Positions 48,048 through 58,770 of a DNA stretch of 64,000 nt are shown piece by piece (the stretch's first letter is position 1; every line of letters starts with the position of its first letter). Source of the stretch: Pseudisothecium myosuroides (taxonomy: Eukaryota; Streptophyta; Bryopsida; Hypnales; Lembophyllaceae); assembly GCA_951799445.1 (NCBI GenBank), contig OX637297.1, positions 13,950,001-14,014,000 on the forward strand. Reading direction: 5' to 3'. Made by a program: the position numbers and the translations under genes. The notes beneath the pieces were generated by a model. The model made no database searches. It had not been told where the DNA came from and was given only the letters and a program-made list of their open reading frames with translations.

Positions 48048-51000
48048 GTGGGTCATTAAACTAATCCTAGTCGTTTCTCCCTAATTAGCAATTGTTTTCC
48101 TAATCAGCCCTTAGAACGTGATTAGCATCCGAGATTAGTGTAAATTAAAAGTTTAGATTCAAAAGTTGATAGATTAGGAATAGAGGTTTCTGAAAACATC
48201 TTATAATTAAGATTTGACCGTAAACTGACCGCGTTAGGCTAAGTTAAGCGGTAGGGGGTAGAACGGAGGAATTTTAATTAAAAGTGAACCACAAGAAACA
48301 ATGGACGGAAATTAGGATTAGATTAGAGGGAGGATTTAGGATTAAAATTAAAGATCAAATAGCGAGTTAAAAACCTAGGATTAAATTGAGATTTTAATTA
48401 GGGAAGTTAAAATTCAAAAGTCGAAAGTTGGAGTTAACTTTGGGAAGTAAAAAGTAGAGTAGGAAATAAAAGTCAAAAGTAGAATCCACTTAGGAAGTAG
48501 ATCGTTGAGTTAAAAATAGAGTTAAAATTAGAAGTCAAAACCCTAGAGTTAAAAGTTGGAATTAAACTTAGGAGGATAACATTTAGAGTTAATCTAGGAT
48601 TAAAACGATAGGATTAAATTTGGAAGTAGAAGTCAAAAGTCAAAAGTCAAAAGTTTAGATTAAATTAAAAGGTTAAATTTTAGCCAATTGGGGAGTAAAA
48701 AGTTAGAGTGAAAAGCTAAAAGTAGAAGTTAAAAGTTAGAGGTAGAAGTAAAATTTTAGAGTTAGTTGGAAGTAGAAAAATCTAAAGTCAAAGTGAAAAC
48801 GTAGAGTCAAACCTAGAGGTTAAAATGGGGGATTAATTTTAGAAGTAAAAATTTAGAGTTAAAAGTCAAAAACCTAGAGTTAAATTAGGAATAAGAATCT
48901 ACAGTAGAAAGTGAAGAGGTAGAGTTAACTTTAGAGGGTAAATCTTAGAGTAGTTTAGAAATGAGAACATAGAATTGAAGGGTAAATCTTAGAGTTAATT
49001 TAGGAGTAAAACCTTAGAGTCAAAAGTTAAAACATAGAGTTAAAATTCAAGGGTAAATCTTAGAGTTAATTTAGGAGTAAAACCTTAGAGTTAAAAGTTA
49101 AAACCTAGAGTTAAAAATTCAAGGGTAAATCTTAGAGTTAATGTAGGAATAGAAACCTAGAATTAAAAGTCAACACCGAACACAAGTCAGTAGTTAAGAA
49201 CCAAGTTAAAGAAGTAAATCTAGAGTCACATTCCAAAGTTGGAACTATAGGGGTAGCTTTAAAAAGTAGAACTTCTAGGTGGAGTTTTAGAAACCCAAGA
49301 TAGTCTTAGGGGTTCATGGAAGGAACATAAGGGTTCCTCTTTTTACGTAGTTAAGGACGTTATAAATGGCACCCACTACTTAGTCGACCCTCGACATAGG
49401 ATAGATAGTTAGGGAGTTAGGATTTCACCAACACTCTAAACATTGCAGTTAACTTGTGAGTTGCTACATGCATTACTAATTATTTGCTGCCATCCACGAA
49501 ACTTAGGAAACGTTAGCAAAAAAGATCCATTGCTTGGAAGGCACAGTGGACCGCGCTCACATCACCCCCATATATTAAAAAATGTGGATAAAGGCATAGA
49601 ACCTGGTCGGTGTTTGCTTTATTACCAAGGGTGGGTAATTCTGCGCCCACACTCGGCGAGAATCATTTTCTTGATCTCCCAATCCACTCGCATGTTGCAG
49701 AGGATGGTGATCAACTGATTGAACGGATCATTGGGATCCGATTCTGAGGAGACTGTCTTTTCAACTTCCGGTCCCGTCCCTGGAGCGGATTTGTCACCCT
49801 GAGGTGTTCCTCTCCCGTAAGGAGGCGTCGTCTTCTGTCGCTTGGTCAGCGGCTTATGCAGTTCCTCCTCCTCTTCTTCCTCTGCGTCGGATTCAGATAC
49901 GTCTTCCGATTCGTCATCCGTTTCCGACTCTCCATACTTCAGGAGAACCTCCTAAGTCTTCCACTCCTTTTCTTCCATGTCAGTGAGAAGTTGGTGGTGC
50001 TTGTAGAGATGGAAGATATAGGGACATAGCTGAGTGGCCCTACTTCTTCCAATCTTGATAACCAGCTGGGCCACTAGATCGGAAAAGATTCGGGCCCAAT
50101 CCACTTTCCGTTCCCCGCTCAGGGCTCTGAAAATGAGGTTACCGAGGGCTATCGTCACCCTCATCGGCTTCTCCGGGTGGATGATTGGAACCAAAAACTG
50201 AAGGAGGTTGCGGTGCCGATCTTCTAAACAATCTAAGACCGCATGCCCATCTTTCGAGTCTACGGCACTCCGAAACTTCCCTCGGATGTATTTGTCCTTC
50301 CGGTTAGCCATTCCTAAACCTCCCACCCGGAAGTCGTACACTGCTCTCCACATCTCTTCCGTCCAAAGGGTCGGAATCCTCCGAATGGTATTGTCGAACT
50401 GATTTGACAATTTCCCTAACAATTCCCTCACCATCCGTTCCTCTCTAAATCCCCAGGGTTTATCTATCAACCCTGCGCAATCCATCGCGGCGAGATCTTC
50501 CATGAGGTTGGCCTTCTCCTCCTCTGTGGAGGGGATGACCGGAATCACCTTCCGGAGCTTAACTACGGCTGCGGAGGAACTGGACGGTCCTGGTCTACAC
50601 TTACGGAGCTGAGGCATGGACACAAACTGTGCTAACCGGATCCTCTCCGATACTACCTCACTCTCTCCTAGCCACACGTCCCGTTCCTCACCTTCTCTCT
50701 TCCGATCTCAACCAGAAAATCACAAGACCTGCAGCACACTCTAACGCACTGCATTCGCCTACACATTAACACACTAACACACTCACAATTACACTCACAG
50801 AAACAGAAAAGCAAAGCGTTGAAGAAGAAAGCTAAGTACATGCAGAGGAACGCCTTCAGCGAACAGAATTTTGAAAAGAGTGGCAACTGGATTGGTCAGC
50901 CTTTTTATAGCCTGATATGTCATCATGACCTAATCCGTTCCTGAACTAATCCGTTCCTGACCTAATCCGTGTTAGCTTCCGATTATATCCGGATTGTTCA

Positions 51001-51506
51001 CTACTTCCGTTCCTCAACTTATTTCTAGTTTTTCGTCACCTCCTGCTCGAATCCAGATCCCTACTAATATTTTCTGTTCCAATTTTGAGATAACTTAGAA
51101 AAAAACAAAAATTCATACTGCGACAATTCCATAACTGTGATTTGGTTCTTAGGAGTGGTGCAGATGCGAGTCCGAAATCCAGAGAGGGTTTTGTGCGGAG
51201 GTAAGCAACCACCAGCGGAAAATCCCCACTCATCGGAAGGTCTGCCAACCATATGATCAGTCTGATAGCTAGATACACAAATCTCTGTCGGTTCTGGATG
51301 TCTTGATCTGTCGTTGTAGTAAAGGAGGACGGACGTAGTTCTGAGTGACCTGCTTTCCGGGCAAGCTATCCGGGGAATTGTGAGAATTAATACTTCCTCT
51401 GCCCCATGATAAAACTTTGTTAGTATTGTTTTGTGTGGATTTGTTCTAGAAAAATAGAAGTTTATGAGTGGTGAGTCCCTACCCCTCGAAAGATCAATAG
51501 CAAACA

Positions 51507-51525
51507 CCCTGAGGGTAAAACAGGG
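51507..51525 (+). other. Conserved RNA hairpin in family D LTR (D2)
   Basis: CCCTG/CAGGG around GAGGGTAAAA-type loop sequence, the same as in D1. Confidence 0.45.
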
Positions 51526-51781
51526 GGATATAAAACTAGCCAGAGTTGGGAAGTGGAATCCGAAATCCAGAAAGGAATAGATCCGGATTAGAATCCGGAA
51601 GGTATCAATGTCGGAAAGAAAAGAAGAAGTTAAGAAGGATTGCTTGGGTGGTTGTTTGAAAGATCCGGATATCTTTAGCTTGCAATAACATACTAGAATC
51701 TCCTAGGACAATATTTCGTGTTATCTTACCACCTTTTGGTGATAAGGATACTTACGCCTAGATTGCGCATACGACATCCAC

Positions 51782-52365
51782 CATTGAAGATGGACCTTAA
51801 CTATGCCATACACGCCTTGAACGCATTTAACGCTCGTTGGGAGATGTTGGCCAGTGATTTGCACTATGCAGGCGCTCTTTTGAATCCTTTTCTATTGAAC
51901 AACCAGTCCTTAATGGATGATCCCGAGGCAAAAGATGGAGTGCTGATTGTATTGTTGAAATTGTCAAGGGTGGATCAAGCATACGCATCAGCGTTGTCAG
52001 AGTACCAAGCCTTTCGAGATCGTCGAGGAATACTTGGTGCCCTCCCTGATGCCACCACCTTAAATTTAGAACCACATGAGTGGTTTGAACCTGTTGGGGG
52101 TTGCCGCTCAAACCCTCGCCCCAATTGCAAGACGTATTTTGGTACAAGTTTGTTCGGCATCAACGTGTGAACGCAATTGGAGCATGTACTCATTTGTGCA
52201 CAACAGATCCCGCAACAGGTTGAATGTGGACCGTGTAGAGGAGTTGGTCTACATTTACGCAAATTTGAAGACTCTTCGACAGTGTGGCGGTGCAAATCCT
52301 ACAAAGTGGTATACCAAAAACATGGTGTTCGAAGATTCAATGACTAAAGCAAACGAGTTAGGTGG
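51782..52365 (+). pseudogene. hAT transposase (part 3) with C-terminal dimerisation domain
   Basis: Rejoins in frame after D2 (DP then PLKMDLNYA). It carries LHYAGALLNPFLLNNQSLMD, GALPDATTLNLEPHEWFEP and, after a one-base frameshift in a G run near 52098, the hAT dimerisation region APIARRILVQVCSASTCERN followed by WSMYSFVHNRSRNRLNVDRV. The C-x2-ERxxS/W and K/HNRLxxxR patterns are standard for this domain. LTR B2 interrupts after 52365. Confidence 0.85.
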
Positions 52366-52627
52366 TGTCGCAGTGTAAATTTTTGTTTTTTCTAAGTTAC
52401 TTAAATTCTGGAACGGAAACCGTAGCCAGGGATCTGGATTCGAGTTAGGAGGTAACGGAAAACCGGAATTTAACTACGGAGCGGAAGTAGAGGACAATCC
52501 GGATCCGATCGGAATCTAACTCGGGTTAGTGTTGGAACGGATCTGAGTTGGAACGGATTAGGTCGGGAACAGATTTGGTCGTGATGACAGATCAGACTAT
52601 AAATAGGATGACTAGTCCAATTGCCAC

Positions 52628-54418
52628 TGTGCGACCCCAGAAAACCAGATTCTAATTATTAAGGTAGAATTAGAAATAAGGATCCATTTTTAGTAAAAAA
52701 ATTTTGATTTTGTGGGTCAGAAGTAGAAGGAATCGTAAAATTATCTATTAGCAAAACATAGGATTTCTTAGTAAGATAAAATGGTTAAGGAAGAAAATTT
52801 ATTTTTCGGCCTAAATCGGAAACCGGAAACCGGAAACCGGAATCAGGAGGAGCTGACACGTGTTACCTAAGCCTCATCAAGTGGAAGCGCCTCCAAAGCG
52901 GCTGAAGTGAACTGCAATTATTTGAGGAAGGAAGTAGGTAGGCGGTTTAGGACTAAAGTCCTTTTGATTTAGAAAGTTACTTGCAAGTTGCTTTTTGTTA
53001 GGAGGAACCTGGACACCCGGATCCGGATTTGTCGGATCTGAGATTCATTTTTTGTGGGTGAGACCAGAAGTAGATAGGAAGTTTCTTAGGATAGACTTAG
53101 ACCAGTAGGGCTATAGCCGAAGTTTTGGATAGGTAGGAAGCTATTAGCCAGCTGCTTTTTAGCTGGATGCACTTGGACTTCACTTTCCGAGGTTTTAGGA
53201 TCTAAGATCCGGATTTTTCGGATCTGATGGGATGGTAGGAAAGTCAACATGGGGAGGATAAAGAATGACAGGTGTCATTCTCTGGTCCTCTGGTTTTGTT
53301 CCATGGAGCCTTTTAGGGGTTCCTTGGGGTTGGTATTTAGGGGGCTGACTTTGGTTTGAAGCCTCGGGCATTTCTTTCTTGTAAATTTCAGCATTTTAGT
53401 AAAGTCATTCAGATTTCCACTTCCTAAGAGTTGCTCTGAAAAGTCTCGACTCTGGGTTGGTATGCCGGCAATGCTAGAACCATTGTTTAGTGCGGGTAGC
53501 TGCTTTGCTAGTGTTGGGAGGGAGGAAGAGTTCCCCCGGATTCTGTCTGAATCCGGTTCCGGAAGTTGAAGTGAGCTTGTTGAAGAGACTGTGTGTACTA
53601 GGAGTGAAATTTAGCTACTGTAGTTACTTGGACGCTTCTGTGTGGGATAGCCGCTCTTAGATTGGGTGCATTTTGCAGGAGGCAGGTGTATGCTGATTGA
53701 AGTGTTGATGAAGTCCTACTATAACCGGAAGTGAGTGATGTGCAAGTGGTTAGGATCGCCTAGTTATCTGGTCATCAGATTCTGCCTTAGGAACCGGATT
53801 TAGATAGGTCTGTCGTTGTAGTAAGAGAGGATTGTGGGGGTTTCTTGAGTGACCTGCTAGTCCGGAGTAACTTCCTGGATCAGTTGTGAGGAAGAATCCG
53901 CATCCGGGTTTTGTGTGTGTGTTTTATGTTTTCTCTAGTGAACCTTCATTCACTCTAATACTTTGAAGGGTAGGGTATACGTTCCCTTCCTTAAATCCAA
54001 GAGCAGACCCCTCTGATATAGAGGTTAAACTATAATATCGGTTACTTTGCTTACTGGATCCGGATCCGGGAAAGGTACAGGATTAAGACACTCTTTTCGG
54101 TTCTGTGTTTAGTTAAGCCGGATACTAAGTTACTGCTACTATTGTGAAGGAATACCAACCTATTTTTTGTTGATTGGCAATATGTTTGAGAGATAGGTTG
54201 ATATAGGAGAAAGTTAAACGAATACAGATTGGGAAGTCTAGTTCTACATTTTATTCCCGGATTCTGTTTGTCTTTGGTTTTGTGTTCCGGATCCTGTTCC
54301 GGGAATTTTGAGGAAACTACGAGTTAAAATCCTGTGGGAACGATACACGAGTCATCTAAGGTGTTTTACACTACTTTAGCACCTAAGGGAGGGATTTGTG
54401 CTTTGCTGTGTTACGACA
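52628..54418 (+). mobile_element. Family E solo LTR, 1791 bp
   Basis: Starts TGTGCGACCCCAG, ends GTGTTACGACA, with perfect GCCAC duplications (52623-52627 and 54419-54423). It has no ORF. It carries the shared block GTCGTTGTAGTAAGAGAGGA (53812), hairpin 54010-54024 and the box CCTGTGGGAACGATA (54330), which resembles the CCTGTGGGAT(T)CGA box near the 3' ends of plant Athila/Tat LTRs. It shows that the shared 3' module exists without the ORF. Confidence 0.85.
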
Positions 54419-54686
54419 GCCACTCTTTTTCAAACTTTGTTTGCTAGAGAGCGTTCTCTCTGCGCGTATTTAGCTCTCTTCCCAACGCTTTGCTTTCTTG
54501 TTTTTGTGAGTGTGACTGTGAGCGTGTTAGTGTGTTAGTGAAAAGGTGTGCACAGTGCACTAGTGTGTGCTGCAGGATTAGTGCTTTTCCGGTTGAGATC
54601 GGAGGAGAGAAGTGAGGAAACGGGACGTGCGACTAGGAGAGAGAAAGGTAGTCTCAGTGGGAATCCGGTTAGCACAGCGCGTGTCC

Positions 54687-56447
54687 ATGCCTTAGCTCCG
54701 CAAGAGCAGAACAGGACCGTCCAGTTCATCCGCAGTAAAGGTTAAACTCCGGAAGGTGAGTCCGGTCATTCCATCAGGAGACAAGGAAAAGACCAACCTC
54801 GTGGAAGATCTCGCCACGATGGGCTGCGGAGGACTGATAGATAAACCCTCGGGGTTTAGAGAGGATCGGATGGTTCGAGAGCTGTTAGGAAAACTCTCGA
54901 ATTAGTTCGACAACACCATCCGTGGAATTCCGGGCAGTTGGACGGAAGAGATGTGGAGCGCAGTATACGACTTCCGATTGGGAGGTTGAGGGATGGCCAC
55001 CTCGAAGGAAGGATACACTCGGGGGAAGTTCTGAAGCAACGTGGACTCAAAGAATGGGCATGCAGTCACAGACCGGCATCGCAATCTTTTGCAGTTTCTG
55101 GTTCCAATCATTCACCCGGAGAAGCCAACGAGGGTGACGATAGCCATCAGGAACTTGATTTTTGGAGCCCTGAGCGGGGAACGGAAAGTGGACTGGGCCT
55201 GGATCTTTTCCAATCTAGTAGGCCGTCTGGTTCCAAAGATCGGAGGAAGTAGGCCTACACCACTGAGCCCCTACCTCTTCCATCTTTACAAGCATAACCA
55301 GCTCCTCACGGATACGGAGGAGAAGGAGTGGACTACTCAGGAGGTACTCCTGAAGTATGGGGAATCGGAAACGGAGGACGAGCAGGAGGACGGATCCGGT
55401 TCCGATGAAGAAGAAGAAGAGGAGCAACACCGGCCGCAGGACAAGCGGCAGAAGACGACGCCTCCTCACCGGAGAGGAACCCCAATCCCTCCGGGTGAGA
55501 CATCCAACCCTAGGAAGAAACCGGAATTTGAAGGACCGGGTTCTTCCAGATCGGATCCGACGGATCCGTTCAACCAGCTGATCAACATCTTAAGTGATGT
55601 GCGAGCGGACTGGGCGGTCAAGAAGTTGGTTTTGACCCAGATCGGAGATTTGGTGGGCGCACCAGCGGATAGCAACCTCTCGGTAGTGGTTGCAGAGTAC
55701 ATCTCCAGCCCGGATGAGATCCAAAAACAAGAAGCGGAGATTCCACGTCTTCAGGAGGAAAATGAGGCGTTGAAGACAGAACTGTTTGTCTTCAAGGAGG
55801 ACATGGCCACCACACAAGAGATGGCGGAGGCAACACGAAAAGTAGCGGAGGAGGTGAAGGCCACTTTCGGGGAAACCGGAGAGGCCGCCACCAAGGCGAA
55901 GTTATTTGACGAGGGAGTACTCAGGGACAAGAAGATATCCGGAACCCGGTTGGTTCGGATCTTGACTGACTACTCGGAAAAGGTGGAGTTGGTGATGGTG
56001 GAAGCATGGGAGGCGGTAGACCGGATGGAGGTAAGCAGTCGGAAGCTGACCGGATTAATGTTTTCCAGGGATTTCCGTCTCTTGGATCTCTCGATGCCGG
56101 AATCTTTTCCCAATGTTGGCATTCAGACAGAGGGAAAGGATCGGACTCCCCAGTCTAAGAAGAGCAGACGGAAACTCGCGAACACCATCAACTTGGATTC
56201 GACGTCGAGGCCTGATCTCCCAGAACGAGAAGCCGAGGAGCGGAACTGGAATCTGACGGAAGTCTTCGACCAGCTGGGAACAAAAACGCCCAAGAGTCAA
56301 ACACTGAACCAGGGTCAGGATCAAAGTATGGATCAGACCCCAGATCAGGGTGCAGATCAAGGTCCAGATCAGAGTGTGGACCAAGGTTTGGACCAAGAAA
56401 TGGATGAAGGAACGGATCAAGGAGTAGATCCGATTATGATAGGATAG
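54687..56447 (+). pseudogene. Family B LTR protein (copy B2)
   Basis: ATG 54687 is followed at codon 3 by TAG (CAG in B1). More stops in the same frame are TAG 54903-54905 (CAG in B1), TGA 54987-54989 (CGA) and TGA 55032-55034 (CGG). From 55041 the frame is open for 468 codons to TAG 56445-56447: IIHPEKPTRVTIAIRNLIFG, a basic linker, a coiled coil (EIPRLQEENEALKTELFVFK), GTRLVRILTDYSEKVELVMV and a DQG-repeat tail (DQGADQGPDQSVDQGLDQ). It is the longest intact view of the family B C-terminal half. Confidence 0.75.
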
Positions 56448-57267
56448 GTAGGAATTAATTTTGTAAATATTTGTTAGGATGGACCGGACCGGATTTGATC
56501 CAGTCTGTTTGGTTAAGATCGGGTGTTATCCGGTCTGACCGGCTCGGAAGGGACCGAAAGTTCTATGCGGACTTTTGGGGCCCCTTTTTGTTGACTTTGA
56601 GTTTTAAAATGTATATAAGTCAGTCTCTGCGAAGGAGACTGGGACTCTTTTCTCTTGAGTTTTCGTGTATTTTCTATTGATTTCTTGTTGTACGTCTCTC
56701 CCGCGCGTGGCAGAGTTGTTTGGTAAGGAGTTAGGAAGATGCATGCAGATTCTAGAGTGATTTCTCCCCTTGGTATTATTGTTTACTCTTATGTGCAAGT
56801 GAGTGGGTATTCTAAGTGTTGGGAGTGGATTTCAGTTCCTCAGCACTTCTAAGGTTTAGGATTCCGGGTGAGAAAACCGTTGTTAGGCTAGGCGGATAGG
56901 GAAGGAATCCTTAGTCGCGCTAGAGCTAATGGGTAGGAAATCCGGTTGAATGTCCGATCTCCTGTGAGGTCTTGCTACCCTAGTTGGTAAACGGAAGAAC
57001 TTTAGCTGATGTTGGAACGGACGGGTTCACTTGTAACCGCCTAACTTTGCACGGAGGGAACTTGGTGTCAAGGTCGTTATAGTATGAAAGGATCGTACGG
57101 GGGGTCTTTGTGTGACCTGCAAACCGGATCACTGTCCGGGTTGTTGTGAGAGATCAAACCACATCCGAGCTAGTGTAGGAAGTAGTGGAATAGAGAAGTG
57201 GGTCTTCAGCCACTATAAGTCACGGAAGGAGTGGCGGGCCTGCCACTTTCAAAAGCAAGCGGCGAAC

Positions 57268-57288
57268 CCTCTGATGGTGAAACAGAGG
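57268..57288 (+). other. Conserved RNA hairpin in family B LTR (B2)
   Basis: CCTCTG pairs with CAGAGG around ATGGTGAAA, as in B1. Confidence 0.5.
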
Positions 57289-57650
57289 CTAAATTAAACC
57301 AGATTGGAGTGGGAGTGTGTGTGAGAGGACCGGAACGGATCGGTCAAGAGGAGTGCCAGGATTGGAAGTTAGAAGATCCTGGGTTGTGGTAGTTTTACAA
57401 GACCGGATAGCTTGACAGACCGAAAGAGATAGAGAGAAGTCTGGTCATAGTTTTTTGTGTTTTGGTGTTTCCAGTTTCAGATCTAGGACCAGAAAGTGGA
57501 AATTGGATACTTACTGAGGTTAAGTTGGAAATAGAGCTAAACACTTCACAGAATCTCGTGGGTTCGATCTTTAGAGTCATTTTGTTATGCTTTAGGGTGG
57601 TTTTGGGGAGTATAATAGGGAATTTACTTACTCTGTGCTGCGACAGGTGG

Positions 57651-58770
57651 TCATAATTGGGGGTTTGTATTTTTGGACCCATCCGAGGACGACTCTGACA
57701 ACTCAAATGGTCCATTCCGTGCTCGAGTACGTAGGGGAGCGAGGCGCAGTCCGGCTAATGCCTTGGACAATGGAGATGATTTGTCCCATGACGACAATGG
57801 AGACGAAGGAGTCGCTCTTCCAAGCCCCGAGATGCCAAATGAAATTGGAGGCGGCCCTATTGAAGATGACAACGAGGTGGTCGCAGAGCAAGCTGAGCAG
57901 CCAGAGCTTAAAATAACACCAATTGTAGCACAAGTAGGAAGACCACAGCGCTTGGTGGAAGCGGGTATCAAAACAGGGATTGAAATTAATGAGGGAACAC
58001 AGAACGAGGAGGAGGCATTCAGAACCGTTTGCCCCTTGTCTACACAAACTCGTAGGGGAAGATCCGCAAACATCGCCACCGCCATCATGGCGCCTGTGGA
58101 ATCAAGAAGTCAACGCCAACATGCTCCCTTGGACGATTTGCCACGCCTAGTGGATGGCCTAAGTGTCCCATCTCCCCAAGGATTACGTAGGCAACCTTCT
58201 GGCGCCCCCCTCCCTCTGCGGAGCAGGTCCATCGACCGGTACCCGATTGGCAACAACATCCCCTACTATGAATATTTCACTACGCAATCGCTCTATCAGC
58301 CGGTCAAGTGCTCATCCTAAGAAGGTGTCCAAACGTTCATGCAAACAAGACAACCTAGACACAGAAGGAAGGCTTTCCAAAAAAAAAAAACGGAAACGGA
58401 AACTACGCAAGGACTCGAGAGCGCAACAATTTGTCGGTATGAACGGCTCTGCTCATGTAGGGGACCAAGCACGGATGGTGTCTTAGATACAACAGGTCGA
58501 CAACCTGTTGTGACACTATCCTCTCTCAAACCTCCCTCTTCACGTCGTCGCACCAATGAATCGAAGGGGAGCGCTCGGACTACGGCTAAAGATGACGACT
58601 CATCATCAAACAGTGGAGAAGAGGATGGTGAGATCCCCGGAGATAGTGATTTTCTCATCAATATAGTACCATGGCAGGGCCCAGCACTAGGACCTGACAA
58701 AGAACCGGCCGGTGTAGTCGACCCTAATGTAGCCAGTCCTAAACCCAATACTAGGGGTGCTAAATGCTAG
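57651..58770 (+). pseudogene. hAT transposase (part 4): long acidic/basic C-terminal tail
   Basis: After removal of B2 the frame reads ELGG then HNWGFVFLDPSEDDSDNSNG without a break. It continues to TAA near 58320. A second frame at 58270-58486 encodes a Lys/Arg run (LSKKKKRKRKLRKDSRAQQ), and the first frame resumes to TAG 58768-58770 (DDDSSSNSGEEDGEIPGDSD, ending NTRGAKC). The tail of about 370 residues is long for a plant hAT of this type, looks disordered, and may hold a nuclear signal. The frameshifts show decay. Confidence 0.6.

Larger units (their letters stand above)
44721..49651 (+). mobile_element. Family C giant LTR (copy C2), 4.9 kb
   Basis: Begins TGTGAGCTCCCAATTTG, ends CTGCGCCCACA, with perfect CTCGG duplications (44716-44720 and 49652-49656). 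It has the same order as C1: U3, TATA at 46013, long leader, minisatellite (47155-47310), short acidic exon (47985-48047), purine-rich tract. It is the innermost insertion of the stack and its duplication is intact, which fits a recent event. Confidence 0.9.
44047..50617 (-). pseudogene. Family B LTR protein (copy B3), split by C2
   Basis: ATG 50617-50615 (MPQLRKCRPGPSSSS) opens the helical domain (LIDKPWGFREERMVRELLGK, IIHPEKPMRVTIALGNLIFR). TAG at 49954-49952 follows KEWKT, where B2 has CAG. The frame then runs into LTR C2. It resumes at 44720 with the coiled coil (EAEICQLQEEVNMLKAEIFT) and SRMVRILSDLTEQVEAVIME. TAG at 44334-44332 stands where B1 has CGG. It ends near 44047. Confidence 0.7.
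43072..51125 (-). mobile_element. Family B LTR (copy B3) with nested C2
   Basis: On the minus strand it starts TGTCGCAGTATGAATTTTTG and ends CTCTGTGCTGCGACA. Flanks are ATCCC (43067-43071) and ATTCC (51126-51130), four of five. Removing C2 leaves about 3.1 kb; the hairpin region seen in B1 and B2 seems deleted near 43240. It lies inside D2. Confidence 0.85.
40236..51776 (+). mobile_element. Family D LTR (copy D2) with nested B3 and C2
   Basis: Starts TGTGGGAGCACGGAAACTCA and ends GCGCATACGACA. Flanks are TCCGC (40231-40235) and TCCAC (51777-51781), four of five. Removing B3 (43072-51125) leaves about 3.5 kb. The left part stops within a CCTTTAAA(T) stretch and the right part continues it, as seen by comparison with D1 near 22376. 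Confidence 0.85.
52366..57645 (+). mobile_element. Family B LTR (copy B2) with nested E
   Basis: Starts TGTCGCAGTGTAAATTTTTG, ends CTCTGTGCTGCGACA, with perfect GGTGG duplications (52361-52365 and 57646-57650). Removing E leaves about 3.48 kb, equal to B1. TATA boxes lie at 52598 and 56612. Confidence 0.9.
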
